Shown here piece after piece: positions 24,539 to 33,163 of a DNA stretch of 64,000 nt (position 1 is its first letter; the number at the start of each line of letters is the position of its first letter). The position numbers were made by a program, and so were the translations under genes. The DNA comes from Variovorax paradoxus B4 (lineage in GTDB: Bacteria; Pseudomonadota; Gammaproteobacteria; Burkholderiales; Burkholderiaceae_C). The stretch lies in the NCBI RefSeq assembly GCF_000463015.1, contig NC_022234.1, positions 1,116,001 through 1,180,000 of the forward strand. Direction: 5' to 3'. The notes under the pieces are model-generated. The model was not told the origin of the DNA. It worked only from the letters and a program-made list of their open reading frames with translations, and ran no database searches.

Positions 24539-24952
24539 GTAGCCCTGTGCCTGCCGGGATGGCACGGTGCGGACGATGGCCACGGCTTCGATCTCGACGC
24601 GCACCGGCGCGATCAAGCCGGCCAGCACGGTCGATCGCGCCGGTGCACGGTCCGGCCGGAAGCGCTCGCCGTAGGCCGCATTGAAGAGCGGATAGTCGGA
24701 GCCATCCACCAGCCATGCCGTGGTCTTGACCACGTCCTCGAGCCTGCAACCGGCGCGCGCAAGGATCTCCTCGATCATGTCGATCGCCGCATGCGTCTGC
24801 CCGGCGATGTCGGGGGCCGCGGGCTGGCCGTTGCGCATCGGCACCTGCCCCGAAACGAACACCAGGGGCCCCTCGGCGACCACCGCCGCCGAGAGGGGCT
24901 GCACCTGACCGGCACGCACCACCGGCGGTCCCACGCGTGAAATGCGGTCCAT
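24518..24952 (-). CDS. RidA family protein (enamine/imine deaminase)
   Basis: This 144-residue protein has the Rid family layout: LVFVSGQVPMRNG, DIAGQTHAAIDMIEEILARAG, DVVKTTAWLVDGSDYPLFNAAYGERF, then ARSTVLAGLIAPVRVEIEAVA. The usual substrate-binding Arg in the RST segment and the Glu of VEIEA are present. Rid proteins hydrolyse 2-imino or enamino acids left by PLP enzymes and amino-acid oxidases. It lies 5 bp downstream of the Bug receptor in a minus-strand operon that also encodes an FAD amino-acid oxidase, so removal of the imine product is a logical job. ATG at 24952 gives the family start. Confidence 0.88.
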   Translation of the reverse strand: MDRISRVGPPVVRAGQVQPLSAAVVAEGPLVFVSGQVPMRNGQPAAPDIAGQTHAAIDMIEEILARAGCRLEDVVKTTAWLVDGSDYPLFNAAYGERFRPDRAPARSTVLAGLIAPVRVEIEAVAIVRTVPSRQAQGYLPSSAI

Positions 24953-24957
24953 GCGCT

Positions 24958-25953
24958 TCAGTCGGGCTTGGCGCCGGAAGCTTTCACGATGCGGGTCCAC
25001 TTGTCGATCTCGCCGCGGATGAAGGTGCCGAAATCGACCGCGCTGCTGCCCCCGAGCGTGAAGCCGCGCGAGCCGAAATACTCCTGGATGTCGGCGCTCG
25101 CCAGCACCTTGTTCACCTCGCGGTTGAGCTGGTCGACCACGGCCGGCGGCGTCCCTGACGGCGCGAACAGGCCCTGCCACGACAGCGCCTCGAAGCCGGG
25201 GTAGCCGCTCTCGGCGACGGTGGGCACGTTCGGCAGCATCTTGTGGCGCTGTCTCGAGGTCACGGCAATCGGCATCACCTTGCCCGCTTCGACCTGGGGC
25301 CAGACCACGAGAAAGTCGCCGAACATGGTGTCGATCTGCCCGCCCATGAGATCGGTCAGCGCGCCCGCGCTGCCGCGGTAGGGAATGTGCAGCAGCGAGG
25401 CCTTGGCCGAGAGCTTGAACATCTCGCCGGTCAGGTGCATCGAGGTGCCGTTGCCGGGCGAGCCATAGCTGATCGAGCCCGGCCTGGCCTTGGCGGCGGC
25501 AACGACCTCCTGCACGGTCGCCGCCGCAAAGCCCGGATGGCGCACCAGCACCAGCGGCGCCGACACCACCAGCGAGACGGGCGCGAAATCCTTGGCCACG
25601 TCATAGGGCAGCTTCGGGTACAGCGCGCCGCTGATCGCGTTGGTGCCGGTCACCCCCATCAGCAGCGTGTAGCCGTCGGGCGCAGACTTGGCGACATGGT
25701 CCGCACCCAGGGTGCCGCCCGCGCCCGCGCGGTTGTCGACGATCACCGGCTGGCCGAACGCGACGGCCAGCTTCTCGCCGATGCGGCGCGCGAGCACATC
25801 GGTGCTGCCGCCCGGCGGGAAAGGCACGACGATGCGGATCGGCCTGGAGGGATAGGCCTGCGCCATCGCCCATGCAGGCATCAGCGCGGCCAGGGCCAGG
25901 GTCAAGGCGCCGCGAAGGGCGAAACGCCTGCAGCGGGAGTGAATGGATTTCAT
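24958..25953 (-). CDS. Bug-family tripartite tricarboxylate receptor
   Basis: This 331-residue periplasmic receptor has a signal peptide ending AMAQAYPSRPIRIVVPF. The family motifs are clear: PFPPGGSTDVLARRIGEKL, VIVDNRAGAGGTLGADHVAK, HIPYRGSAGALTDLMGGQID and PNVPTVAESGYPGFEA. Its start overlaps the hydantoinase B stop by 4 bp (ATGA), so the two are translationally coupled. It probably binds the hydantoin- or pyroglutamate-like substrate of the adjacent enzymes. It differs clearly from the pair at 14-17 kb (PFPPGGS versus GFPPGGGGD). Confidence 0.9.
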   Translation of the reverse strand: MKSIHSRCRRFALRGALTLALAALMPAWAMAQAYPSRPIRIVVPFPPGGSTDVLARRIGEKLAVAFGQPVIVDNRAGAGGTLGADHVAKSAPDGYTLLMGVTGTNAISGALYPKLPYDVAKDFAPVSLVVSAPLVLVRHPGFAAATVQEVVAAAKARPGSISYGSPGNGTSMHLTGEMFKLSAKASLLHIPYRGSAGALTDLMGGQIDTMFGDFLVVWPQVEAGKVMPIAVTSRQRHKMLPNVPTVAESGYPGFEALSWQGLFAPSGTPPAVVDQLNREVNKVLASADIQEYFGSRGFTLGGSSAVDFGTFIRGEIDKWTRIVKASGAKPD

Positions 25954-27584
25954 CGGTTCGTTCCTTGGTTCGCCGGATCGGCGGGGTTCCTCGACAGAGA
26001 TTGCGCGGAGGCCGGCGCTTCGCCCCAGCCGCCGCCGCCGGCGGTTTCGATCACGAGGCGATCGCCGGCATGCCAATCGATGCGTGCCCTGGCACCCAGC
26101 ACCTCGACGCTGCCGTCGGCGCGCAGCATCCGCGCGGCCGACGATGCGCCCGGCCCGCCGCCCTGGACACCTCGCGCCTGGCTGGCATGGCGCTCGCCGC
26201 GGTAGGACACCTGTGCGCGGCCCTCGAGCAGGCGATAGACGCGGCGCACGCCGTGGCCGCCGCAATGCAGGCCGCCACCGCCCGAGCCTTCGCGGATGGC
26301 GTAGCACTCCACGCGCAGGGGCGCCTCGGTTTCGAGCACTTCGACGGGCGTGTTGCGTGCGTTGCCGATATCGGTCGAGACACCCGATCGCCCGGGGCCG
26401 AGCGCGCTCGCACCGGCGCCGCTCGCGATGATTTCGGTCAGCATCCAGCGCTGTCCGTCATCGCGCACGCCGCTGATCGACATGACCGTGGCCACGCCCG
26501 CATGCGGCGCCACCGACACGCCTGCACCGGCCTGCGACCATGCGCCGAGCATGGCGTTGCAGGCCAGCTTGACCGTGGCCGTGCGCGCATTCACCGCGGC
26601 GGGCAGATCGGGGTTCACGACGCTGCCCGGCGGCAGGTGCAGCCTGAGGGGCGCGAGGCAGCCGGCGTTGTTCGGCGCTTCGGGCGCGAGCGTGCGCATG
26701 AAAAAAAGCGCCGCGGAGAGCACGCTGGCCGGCGATGCGTTGACGGGCCCGCGCACCTGCGGCGAGCTGCCCGCGAAGTCGATGTCGATCGCATCGCCCT
26801 GCTTGCGCAGCCTGACCGCGATGCGCACCGGCACGGCATCGATGCCGTCGCCGTCGAGCTGGTCTTCCCACGTCCACTCGCCATCGGGCGCGGCGCGCAG
26901 GGCCGCGCGCGTCATCTGCTCGGCCTGCGCGATCAGTGCATCGCAGACCGGTGCGAACAGCGCGCCCGTGCGCACCGCCAGCGCGCCGAGCTCGCGCGCG
27001 CCCAGGCTCACGGCCGACCATTGCGCCGCGAGGTCGCCGCGCAGGTTGGCCGGTGTACGGCTGTTGGCTTCGAGGATCGCAGTCACGCCGTCTTCGGGGC
27101 CGGCCGCCGTGCGCCAGCGCAGCGGCGGCAGGCGCAGGCCTTCCTGGTAGATCTCGGTGGCATTCGGCGGGATCGATCCCGGCGCCATGCCGCCCACGTC
27201 CTGGTGGTGCATGCAGGTGGCCGCGAGCGCGATCACCACGCCCTGCTGCAGCACGGGGCGCACGACGATCAGGTCCGGCAGGTGCGTGCCGCCCGACCAC
27301 GGATCGTTCATCAGGTAGCCCTCCCCTTGCGCCATGCCGGCGGCCGGAAAGCGGCGCAGCACGCCCGCGACCGCGGGAATCAGCGAGCCCAGCAGCAGCG
27401 GCAGCGAACGCGCCTGCGCCACCAGCCGGCCATCGGGCAGGAACAGCGCGGCAGCACAGTCGCCGCCCTCGCGGGCAATGGAGGAATAGGCGGCCCGCAT
27501 CATGCCGCCCTGCATGCGATCGACCGCGCCCTGCAGCGCAAGCCGCACCGGTTCCATCTGCGCGGTGACGTGTGCGGCGTTCAT
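25950..27584 (-). CDS. Hydantoinase B / 5-oxoprolinase beta-like subunit
   Basis: This 544-residue protein of the hydantoinase B family has YSSIAREGGDCAAALFLPDG and LPLLLGSLIPAV at the N-terminus, MNDPWSGGTHLPDLIVVRPV, HHQDVGGMAPGS, then DIDFAGSSPQVRGPVNAS. The C-terminal region has REGSGGGGLHCGGHGVRR and ETAGGGGWG. The HxxDxGG and DP-GGTH elements are family metal/substrate sites. Together with hydantoinase A it performs ATP-dependent opening of a five-membered lactam such as hydantoin, N-methylhydantoin or 5-oxoproline. It lies 55 bp downstream of the A-subunit gene. Confidence 0.9.
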   Translation of the reverse strand: MNAAHVTAQMEPVRLALQGAVDRMQGGMMRAAYSSIAREGGDCAAALFLPDGRLVAQARSLPLLLGSLIPAVAGVLRRFPAAGMAQGEGYLMNDPWSGGTHLPDLIVVRPVLQQGVVIALAATCMHHQDVGGMAPGSIPPNATEIYQEGLRLPPLRWRTAAGPEDGVTAILEANSRTPANLRGDLAAQWSAVSLGARELGALAVRTGALFAPVCDALIAQAEQMTRAALRAAPDGEWTWEDQLDGDGIDAVPVRIAVRLRKQGDAIDIDFAGSSPQVRGPVNASPASVLSAALFFMRTLAPEAPNNAGCLAPLRLHLPPGSVVNPDLPAAVNARTATVKLACNAMLGAWSQAGAGVSVAPHAGVATVMSISGVRDDGQRWMLTEIIASGAGASALGPGRSGVSTDIGNARNTPVEVLETEAPLRVECYAIREGSGGGGLHCGGHGVRRVYRLLEGRAQVSYRGERHASQARGVQGGGPGASSAARMLRADGSVEVLGARARIDWHAGDRLVIETAGGGGWGEAPASAQSLSRNPADPANQGTNR

Positions 27585-27639
27585 CGGGCAAGCTCCGCGC
27601 GACGCACTGCGGGATTCGCCTTGGGAGCGGCTCGGCGGC

Positions 27640-29616
27640 TCATGCGCGATCTCCCATGGCCACGGCCCCGAGCGCCAGCGAATCGTCGCCGAGCCGGCGC
27701 CATCGCCAACCCTGCGGCACCCAGACGGTGGTCATCGCGGCGAACAAGGCACGCGGACCTTCGCCGGCATCGGGCAGGCCCTGCCATGCGCCCGCAGCGG
27801 GCGCGGCAACATCTTCGGCAAAAGGCGCCGGACGCGGCAAGGCCTGCTCGAACACCGCGCGCAGCACACGCAGCTGCACCGCCGTGCTCGGCGGCGCCGC
27901 ACCGCGCAGCCGTGCGTGGCGCGCCGAGAAGCGCTGCAGCAGCACATCGAGCGTGTCGGACGCGGGATGCCAGGCGACATCGATCGGAAACTCCTGCCCT
28001 GCATCGCACAGCGCGACGCTCCAGCGCACCCGGCCCGCGCCGGCCGCAGGTGCGAGCTCGACCGCAAGCCGCTGTGCGCGTTCGAGTCCGGCCTCGTCGA
28101 AAGCCCATTCGCAGCTGCGCTCGACCGTGTCCGCGGGCAGCGCGCACAGCATGCCGAGCGCCGCCACCACGCCCGCATGCGGCAGCACCCGCACCTGGCG
28201 GATGCCGGCGAGCTCGGCCACCTCGGCCGCGTGCTGGGCGCCGCCGCCGCCCACCGCGACCAGCACGGTGTCGGCGGGATCCAGGCCGCGCTGGAAGCTG
28301 CGCATCTTCAGGGCCTCGGCCATCGCACTGGCCGCCGTGCGCACCACGGCCAGCGCGGCGTCCCCGGAAGAAATTCCCAGCGGGCCCGACACATCGCGGG
28401 CCAGTGCGGCCTCGGCCGCATCGCGCGCCAGCGCGACGCCGCCCGCCAGCATGGCGGGCAGGCGCCCGAGCACGCACAGCGCATCCGTCAACGTTGCGCG
28501 ATCTCCGCCGAGCCCGTAGGCCGCGGGCCCGGGCCATGCCCCCTGCGAGCGCGGGCCGAGGCGCAGCGCGCCGCCGGCCAGCACCTCGGCCAGGCTGCCG
28601 CCTCCGACCGACAGCGACTCCACGTCCGCGCAGCGCAGCCGCAGCGCGAGCGCGCCGCACTGCAGCGACTCCGCGAAAGCCGGCCGGCCGTCCTCGACCA
28701 GGCCGATGTCGGTGCTGGTGCCGCCGACATCGATCGTCAGCAGGGACGGGGGCAGCCCGGCCCCCTCACGCAGGCTCGCGGCAACACCCTGCAAGGCCGC
28801 GCAGGGACCGGACATCGCCAGGCTCACCGGGCGCTGCGCCACGTCGCGCCAGGCGCCGGTGCCGCCCTCGGAGCGCATCAGAAAGGGCTCGGGCAGGCCG
28901 CGGCCGGCCAGCGCCGTCGCCAGCGCCTGCAGGTAGTCGCTGATCAACGGCTTGCTGTAGGCATCGAGCGCGGTCGTGAGAAAGCGCTCGAACTCGCGCG
29001 GCTTGGGATCGACCTCGCTCGACAGGGACACGAGCAGCTGCGGACAGCGCGCGCGCAGCAATGCACGCAGTTGCAGTTCGTGCCGCGCGTTGCGGTGCGA
29101 GAACAGCAGGCACACCGCGACCGCGCGCACGCCTGCCTCGGCGATGGCTGCGGCAGTGCCGTCGAAGCCCTCCAGGGCCAGCGGCGCAACCTCGCGGCCC
29201 TGCGCGTCGATGCGCCCGTCGACCTCGAAGCGCAGGTGCGCGGGAAACAGCACGGCGTCCGGCGTGGCCGGTGCAATCACGGGTTCGTAGAGTTCGCGGC
29301 GGTCCTGCCGCGCGAGCGTGAGTACGTCGCGCAGGCCCGACGTGGTGATGACGGCGATGGGCGGCGCGTTCTGTTCGAGCAGCAGATTGGTGACCACGGT
29401 GGAGCCGTGCACGATGCGGGCCACCTCGCCGGGCGCGATGCCGTGTTCGGCGCACAGGCGGTCGATGGCCGCGAGCACGGGCTCGGCCAGCTTTCCGGCT
29501 TCGCGCGGATGCTTGAGGCTCAACAGCCGGCCGTCGGACCCCGCGGCCACCACGTCGATGAAGGTGCCTCCCATGTCGACGCCGATGGACCAGCGCGGGC
29601 GCGTGGCGGCCTGCAT
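27640..29616 (-). CDS. Hydantoinase A / 5-oxoprolinase alpha-like subunit (ATPase)
   Basis: This 658-residue subunit has the ASKHA-type ATPase signature GVDMGGTFIDVVA near residue 12, VHGSTVVTNLLLEQ, PAHLRFEVDGRIDAQG and the central TIDVGGTSTDIGLV nucleotide-binding motif near 310. VAVGGGGAQHAAEVAELAG lies in the C-terminal half. These are typical of HyuA/OPLAH subunits. It begins with TGATG overlap with the stop of the FAD oxidase and is followed by the B subunit. Its C-terminal domain, with many Arg and Ala, is slightly shorter than in methylhydantoinases, but no catalytic segment is missing. Confidence 0.9.
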   Translation of the reverse strand: MQAATRPRWSIGVDMGGTFIDVVAAGSDGRLLSLKHPREAGKLAEPVLAAIDRLCAEHGIAPGEVARIVHGSTVVTNLLLEQNAPPIAVITTSGLRDVLTLARQDRRELYEPVIAPATPDAVLFPAHLRFEVDGRIDAQGREVAPLALEGFDGTAAAIAEAGVRAVAVCLLFSHRNARHELQLRALLRARCPQLLVSLSSEVDPKPREFERFLTTALDAYSKPLISDYLQALATALAGRGLPEPFLMRSEGGTGAWRDVAQRPVSLAMSGPCAALQGVAASLREGAGLPPSLLTIDVGGTSTDIGLVEDGRPAFAESLQCGALALRLRCADVESLSVGGGSLAEVLAGGALRLGPRSQGAWPGPAAYGLGGDRATLTDALCVLGRLPAMLAGGVALARDAAEAALARDVSGPLGISSGDAALAVVRTAASAMAEALKMRSFQRGLDPADTVLVAVGGGGAQHAAEVAELAGIRQVRVLPHAGVVAALGMLCALPADTVERSCEWAFDEAGLERAQRLAVELAPAAGAGRVRWSVALCDAGQEFPIDVAWHPASDTLDVLLQRFSARHARLRGAAPPSTAVQLRVLRAVFEQALPRPAPFAEDVAAPAAGAWQGLPDAGEGPRALFAAMTTVWVPQGWRWRRLGDDSLALGAVAMGDRA

Positions 29617-30851
29617 CAGAAACGGTCCGCCCGGAAGGGATGAAGGTCGACCTGCGGCGGCCGCCCCGCCACGAGGTGCGCGATCTCGCGGCCCGTGCTG
29701 GCCCCCATGCACATGCCCATGTGGCCATGTCCGAAGGCCAGCCATGCGTTGTCGGCGCCGCCCGCGCGGCCGACCACCGGCAGGCTGTCGGGCATCGAGG
29801 GCCGGTGGCCCATCCAGCGCGAGACCTCGGAGGTGTCGAGGTGCGGGAACAGCTGGCGCCCCTGCGCCAGCAACGCATCCGCGCGCGCGTAGTTCGGCGG
29901 TGCCTCGAGGCCCGCGAACTCCACGGTGCCGGCCAGGCGCAGGCCCATCGCCATCGGGTTGACCATCAGGTTGTGCTCGACAGCCATCACGGTGTGGCGC
30001 AGGCCCAGGTTGGAACTGTGCACGGTGACGTGATAGCCGCGCTGCGTCTCGAGCGGGACGCGGCTGCCGAGCTGCGCAGCCAGCGGCGCCGACCAGGCGC
30101 CCGCCGCGAGCACCACGCCGTCGGCCGCAAGCGGCTCGCCGCGGTCGAAGCGCACGCCCGTCACCCGGCCGCCCTGCTTCTCGAAGCCGGTGGCGCTGCG
30201 CCGCTCGTGGCGCGCGCCATCGATCACGCAGCGCGCATGCAGCGCCTTCACCAGCGCGGACGGGTCCGAGGTGGACCCGTTGTCGGGCGCCAGGATGCCG
30301 AAGCGGAAGCGCCCCTTCAGGTCAGGCTCCAGGTGTTCGAGTTCGTCGCGCTCCACGTCCACCAGGTTCACGCCGAGCGAGCGGCGCAGGTTCATGCCCC
30401 ACTGCCATTGCGCCGCGACCTCGCGCGACGAATAGACGTAGAGACAGCCGCTGCGCCGCACCAGCTGCTGCGCTCCGGCGTGCGCAAGCAGGGGTTCGTA
30501 GCAGTCGAAGATCGGCGCGAGGAGACTGCGCAGCGCGGTGGCAATGCGCGTGACTTCCTCCGGCGTCGAGTGCCGCAGCATGCGCAGCAGCCAGGGCAGC
30601 ACGGCCGGCGCGTGCGGCCATCGCACCGTGAGCGGGCCGAGCGGATCCAGCAGCCAGCGCGGCACGCGCTTCCACATGTTGGGCATGCCGACCGGCAGGC
30701 AGGCGCTGGGCGAGAGCGAACCTGCGTTGCCGAACGAGCAGGCCTCGCCGGCGTCGAGCGGATCGATGAAGGTGACCCGATGGCCGTCGCGCTGCAGCCA
30801 GGCGCCTGTGCAGACGCCCACGATTCCGGTTCCGATGACGGCGATGTGCAT
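29616..30851 (-). CDS. FAD-dependent D-amino-acid dehydrogenase-like oxidoreductase (DAO/DadA family)
   Basis: This 411-residue flavoenzyme begins with a Rossmann motif, IAVIGTGIVGVCTGAWLQRDGH, followed by the DadA-like FIDPLDAGEACSFGNAGSLSPSACLPVG. Later marks are LVKALHARCV, VLAAGAWSAPLAAQLG, ETQRGYHVTV and the C-terminal PDSLPVVGRAGGADNAWLAFGHGHMGMCMG, all as in D-amino-acid dehydrogenases. It would turn a D-amino acid to the 2-imino/oxo acid, passing electrons to the respiratory chain. It is the first gene of the minus-strand operon with hydantoinase A/B, Bug and RidA. Starts at 30851 and 30860 are both possible; neither has a strong ribosome site. Confidence 0.88.
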   Translation of the reverse strand: MHIAVIGTGIVGVCTGAWLQRDGHRVTFIDPLDAGEACSFGNAGSLSPSACLPVGMPNMWKRVPRWLLDPLGPLTVRWPHAPAVLPWLLRMLRHSTPEEVTRIATALRSLLAPIFDCYEPLLAHAGAQQLVRRSGCLYVYSSREVAAQWQWGMNLRRSLGVNLVDVERDELEHLEPDLKGRFRFGILAPDNGSTSDPSALVKALHARCVIDGARHERRSATGFEKQGGRVTGVRFDRGEPLAADGVVLAAGAWSAPLAAQLGSRVPLETQRGYHVTVHSSNLGLRHTVMAVEHNLMVNPMAMGLRLAGTVEFAGLEAPPNYARADALLAQGRQLFPHLDTSEVSRWMGHRPSMPDSLPVVGRAGGADNAWLAFGHGHMGMCMGASTGREIAHLVAGRPPQVDLHPFRADRF

Positions 30852-30877
30852 GGCCCGCATTCTGGAAAGGTCTGGGC

Positions 30878-30903
30878 CATCAAGCAAACCAATTCATTTG
30901 ATG
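30878..30903. promoter_or_regulatory. Putative LysR-type binding site
   Basis: CATCAA and TTGATG form an inverted repeat with 14 bp between them in the 119-bp divergent gap between the FAD oxidase gene and the LysR gene. A related half site (ATCAGCATTCTTGAT) starts at 30909. The stretch is A/T-rich compared with flanks. Confidence 0.45.
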
Positions 30904-30970
30904 TGCTCATCAGCATTCTTGATAATCTCCGCTTGGTCGCCTCTCCGCACTCCCCTCCTTGGTGCAGTCC

Positions 30971-31885
30971 ATGAACATCAGCTTTCGGCAGATGCGCGCC
31001 TTTTCCGCAGTCGCGCGCGCGGGCAGCTTCACGGCAGCGGGCCGGCAGCTGAACCTCACGCAATCGGCCGTGAGCATGCTGCTGCAGCAACTGGAAGAAT
31101 CGCTGGGCGTCCAGCTCTTCGACCGCGGCGCGACCGTGACGCTGACCGAGGCGGGCCAGCAGCTGTTGCCACTGGCCCGCCGCATCCTCGACGACGTCAA
31201 CCAGGTCGTCGAAGGCGCGTCGGACCTGCGCTCGCTGCGCACCGGACTGCTGCGCGTGGTGGCACCACAGATGCTGGCCTGCACCTGGCTCAGTGCGGTG
31301 CTCGGCGAGTTCGAGGCGGCGCACCCCGACATCGGCTTGCGCATGACGGACGCGACCACCGACGACGTCGTGGGCACCGTGCGGCGCGGCGAAGTGGAAC
31401 TGGGCGTGGGCCCCGAGCGCCCGAGCGGCGAGGACGTGACCCGCAGCTTCCTGATGGACGTGCCGATCCGCATGGTCTGCTCCGCGCGCCACCGGCTGGC
31501 CAACCGGCGCGCGGTGTCGTGGGACGAGCTGCGCGACGAACGCTGGGTGATCTATTCGAGCGAATTCAATCGGCATCTGGAGCGCATCCTGCAGGCGCAC
31601 GACACCTCGCTGTCGATGCAGACCGCCGCCGAGGTCGGCTACCTCACCACCGCGCTGGCGCTCGTCGGCGTGGGGACCGGCCTTGCCGCCGTGCCCGACT
31701 ATGCGCGGATGTTCGCGGGCAATTTCGATGTGCGCTTCATGCCGCTGCGCGGACCGGAGATCCGGCGCCAGTTCTTCATCTATCAGCGTCGCGGCATGGC
31801 GCTTTCGCCCGCAGCGCAAGCCTTCGTCGCCATGATGCACCGGCGTGCCGGCCGGCCCGCGGCGAGGGCGAAGGCCTGGCGCTGA
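30971..31885 (+). CDS. LysR-family transcriptional regulator (divergent from hydantoinase operon)
   Basis: This 304-residue LysR regulator has the winged helix FRQMRAFSAVARAGSFTAAGRQLNLTQSAVSMLLQQLEESLGVQLFDR at the N-terminus and the LysR substrate domain with LRVVAPQMLACTWL and VGTGLAAVPDYARM. The start MNISFRQM at 30971 is preferred over one 4 codons earlier. It is transcribed away from the FAD oxidase/hydantoinase operon, the usual arrangement for a LysR regulator and its target, so the substrate of that operon is its likely co-inducer. The C-terminus carries a short Ala/Arg tail. Confidence 0.9.
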   Translation: MNISFRQMRAFSAVARAGSFTAAGRQLNLTQSAVSMLLQQLEESLGVQLFDRGATVTLTEAGQQLLPLARRILDDVNQVVEGASDLRSLRTGLLRVVAPQMLACTWLSAVLGEFEAAHPDIGLRMTDATTDDVVGTVRRGEVELGVGPERPSGEDVTRSFLMDVPIRMVCSARHRLANRRAVSWDELRDERWVIYSSEFNRHLERILQAHDTSLSMQTAAEVGYLTTALALVGVGTGLAAVPDYARMFAGNFDVRFMPLRGPEIRRQFFIYQRRGMALSPAAQAFVAMMHRRAGRPAARAKAWR

Positions 31886-32089
31886 AGGCGGTGCCGTCGA
31901 GCCTGCTGCACGCCGTCACCAGCAGCCAGGGCTGCGCCGAACTGCCGCTGCCCGCCAGGTATGCCGCCGCGACATATCTAAAAGTGCCCAGGCCGGATAG
32001 CGAGCCGCCGCCCGAGTGGCGATAGTCCATCACGCCGGAACCCGACCCAGGACAGCCACCGGCGCTTCAAAAAAGACGGAGACAAAAGA

Positions 32090-33124
32090 ATGGATATGCG
32101 CGCTCGCGCCTGCCTTGCGGCAGGTCTCGCAACAGCTTCGCTCGGGGCCTGCCCGGCCTTTGCACAGGGCGCGCCGGCAGAAGGCGCAAGCATCTACGGC
32201 GTGCTCGACGAATACGTGGGTTCGCTGCGCCGCAGCGACCAGCCCGGCCGCACCAAGGTCCTGAACAGCGGCGGCATGACGACTTCCTTCTGGGGCGTGC
32301 GGGGCACCGAAGACCTGGGCGGCGGCCTGCAGGCGTTCTTCGCACTGGAGAGTTTCATCCAGGCCGACAGCGGCACGTTCGGAAGGACATCGGCCGATCC
32401 CTATTTCTCGCGCAATTCCTATGTCGGCCTCGGCGGCGCCTACGGCCAATTGAGCCTGGGCCGGCAGACCAACGCGCTCTATGCGGCCACGGGCAACTTC
32501 AATCCCTTCCTCGCCTCCGCCAACCTGAGCCCGGTCATGCTGCAGGTCTGGAACACGGGCTACAACCGCGCGGTGCTGGGCGACAGCGTCTGGGACAACA
32601 CCATCCAGTACGCCTCGCCCGAGGTGGCAGGGTTCCGGGTGTCCGCGGCGTACGGACTGGGCGAAGTGGCGGACCGGCCCGGCCGGCACAACCTGAACCT
32701 GACCGTCAACTACGCGAACGGCCCGTTCGCCGCGGTGATCTCCGCCCAGCAGGTGAAGGTGGGCCCGGGCCTTGCCGCGCCCATCGCAAGCCAGAAGGCG
32801 CAGATGGCTGGACTCTCGTACGACGTCGGCATGGTGAAGGTCTACGGCCAGTACTTTCACACCGACACACCCGACATCCGCACCCAGACCCGCACCACCC
32901 AGCTCGGCGTCGCGGTGCCCGCGGGCGCGGGCCGGGTGATGGCGTCGGTGGCCCGGACGCAGCGCGACACGCCGCTGGCCGACGCGCGCCGCACCACGGC
33001 AGCGCTCGGCTATGACCACCATCTTTCCAAGCGCACCGACCTCTACGCCGTCTATCTCTCGGACCGTCTCACGGGATATGCGCGGCGGGGGAGCCTCGCG
33101 CTCGGCGTGCGGCACCGCTTCTGA
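32090..33124 (+). CDS. Gram-negative porin (Burkholderiales type)
   Basis: This 344-residue outer-membrane porin of the Gram-neg_porins family has a signal peptide ending PAFAQGAPAEG. Typical opening strands follow: SIYGVLDEYVGSLRRSD, TTSFWGVRGTEDLGGGLQAFFALESF and RNSYVGLGGAYGQLSLGRQ, and it ends in Phe (GVRHRF), the outer-membrane insertion signal. GGAG precedes the ATG by 9 nt. A Bug receptor gene follows after 39 bp, so the pair may give uptake across outer membrane and periplasm for one substrate. The sequence is a little shorter than average trimeric porins (about 350-390). Confidence 0.9.
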   Translation: MDMRARACLAAGLATASLGACPAFAQGAPAEGASIYGVLDEYVGSLRRSDQPGRTKVLNSGGMTTSFWGVRGTEDLGGGLQAFFALESFIQADSGTFGRTSADPYFSRNSYVGLGGAYGQLSLGRQTNALYAATGNFNPFLASANLSPVMLQVWNTGYNRAVLGDSVWDNTIQYASPEVAGFRVSAAYGLGEVADRPGRHNLNLTVNYANGPFAAVISAQQVKVGPGLAAPIASQKAQMAGLSYDVGMVKVYGQYFHTDTPDIRTQTRTTQLGVAVPAGAGRVMASVARTQRDTPLADARRTTAALGYDHHLSKRTDLYAVYLSDRLTGYARRGSLALGVRHRF

Positions 33125-33163
33125 GATGTCCCGCATGCTTGTCCAACACCGGAGTCGAACCTC

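Noticed and set aside
25872..28943. A 1023-codon open frame antisense to hydantoinase A/B
   Set aside because: Composition is typical of antisense GC-rich DNA and no motif is visible; the minus-strand genes are well supported.
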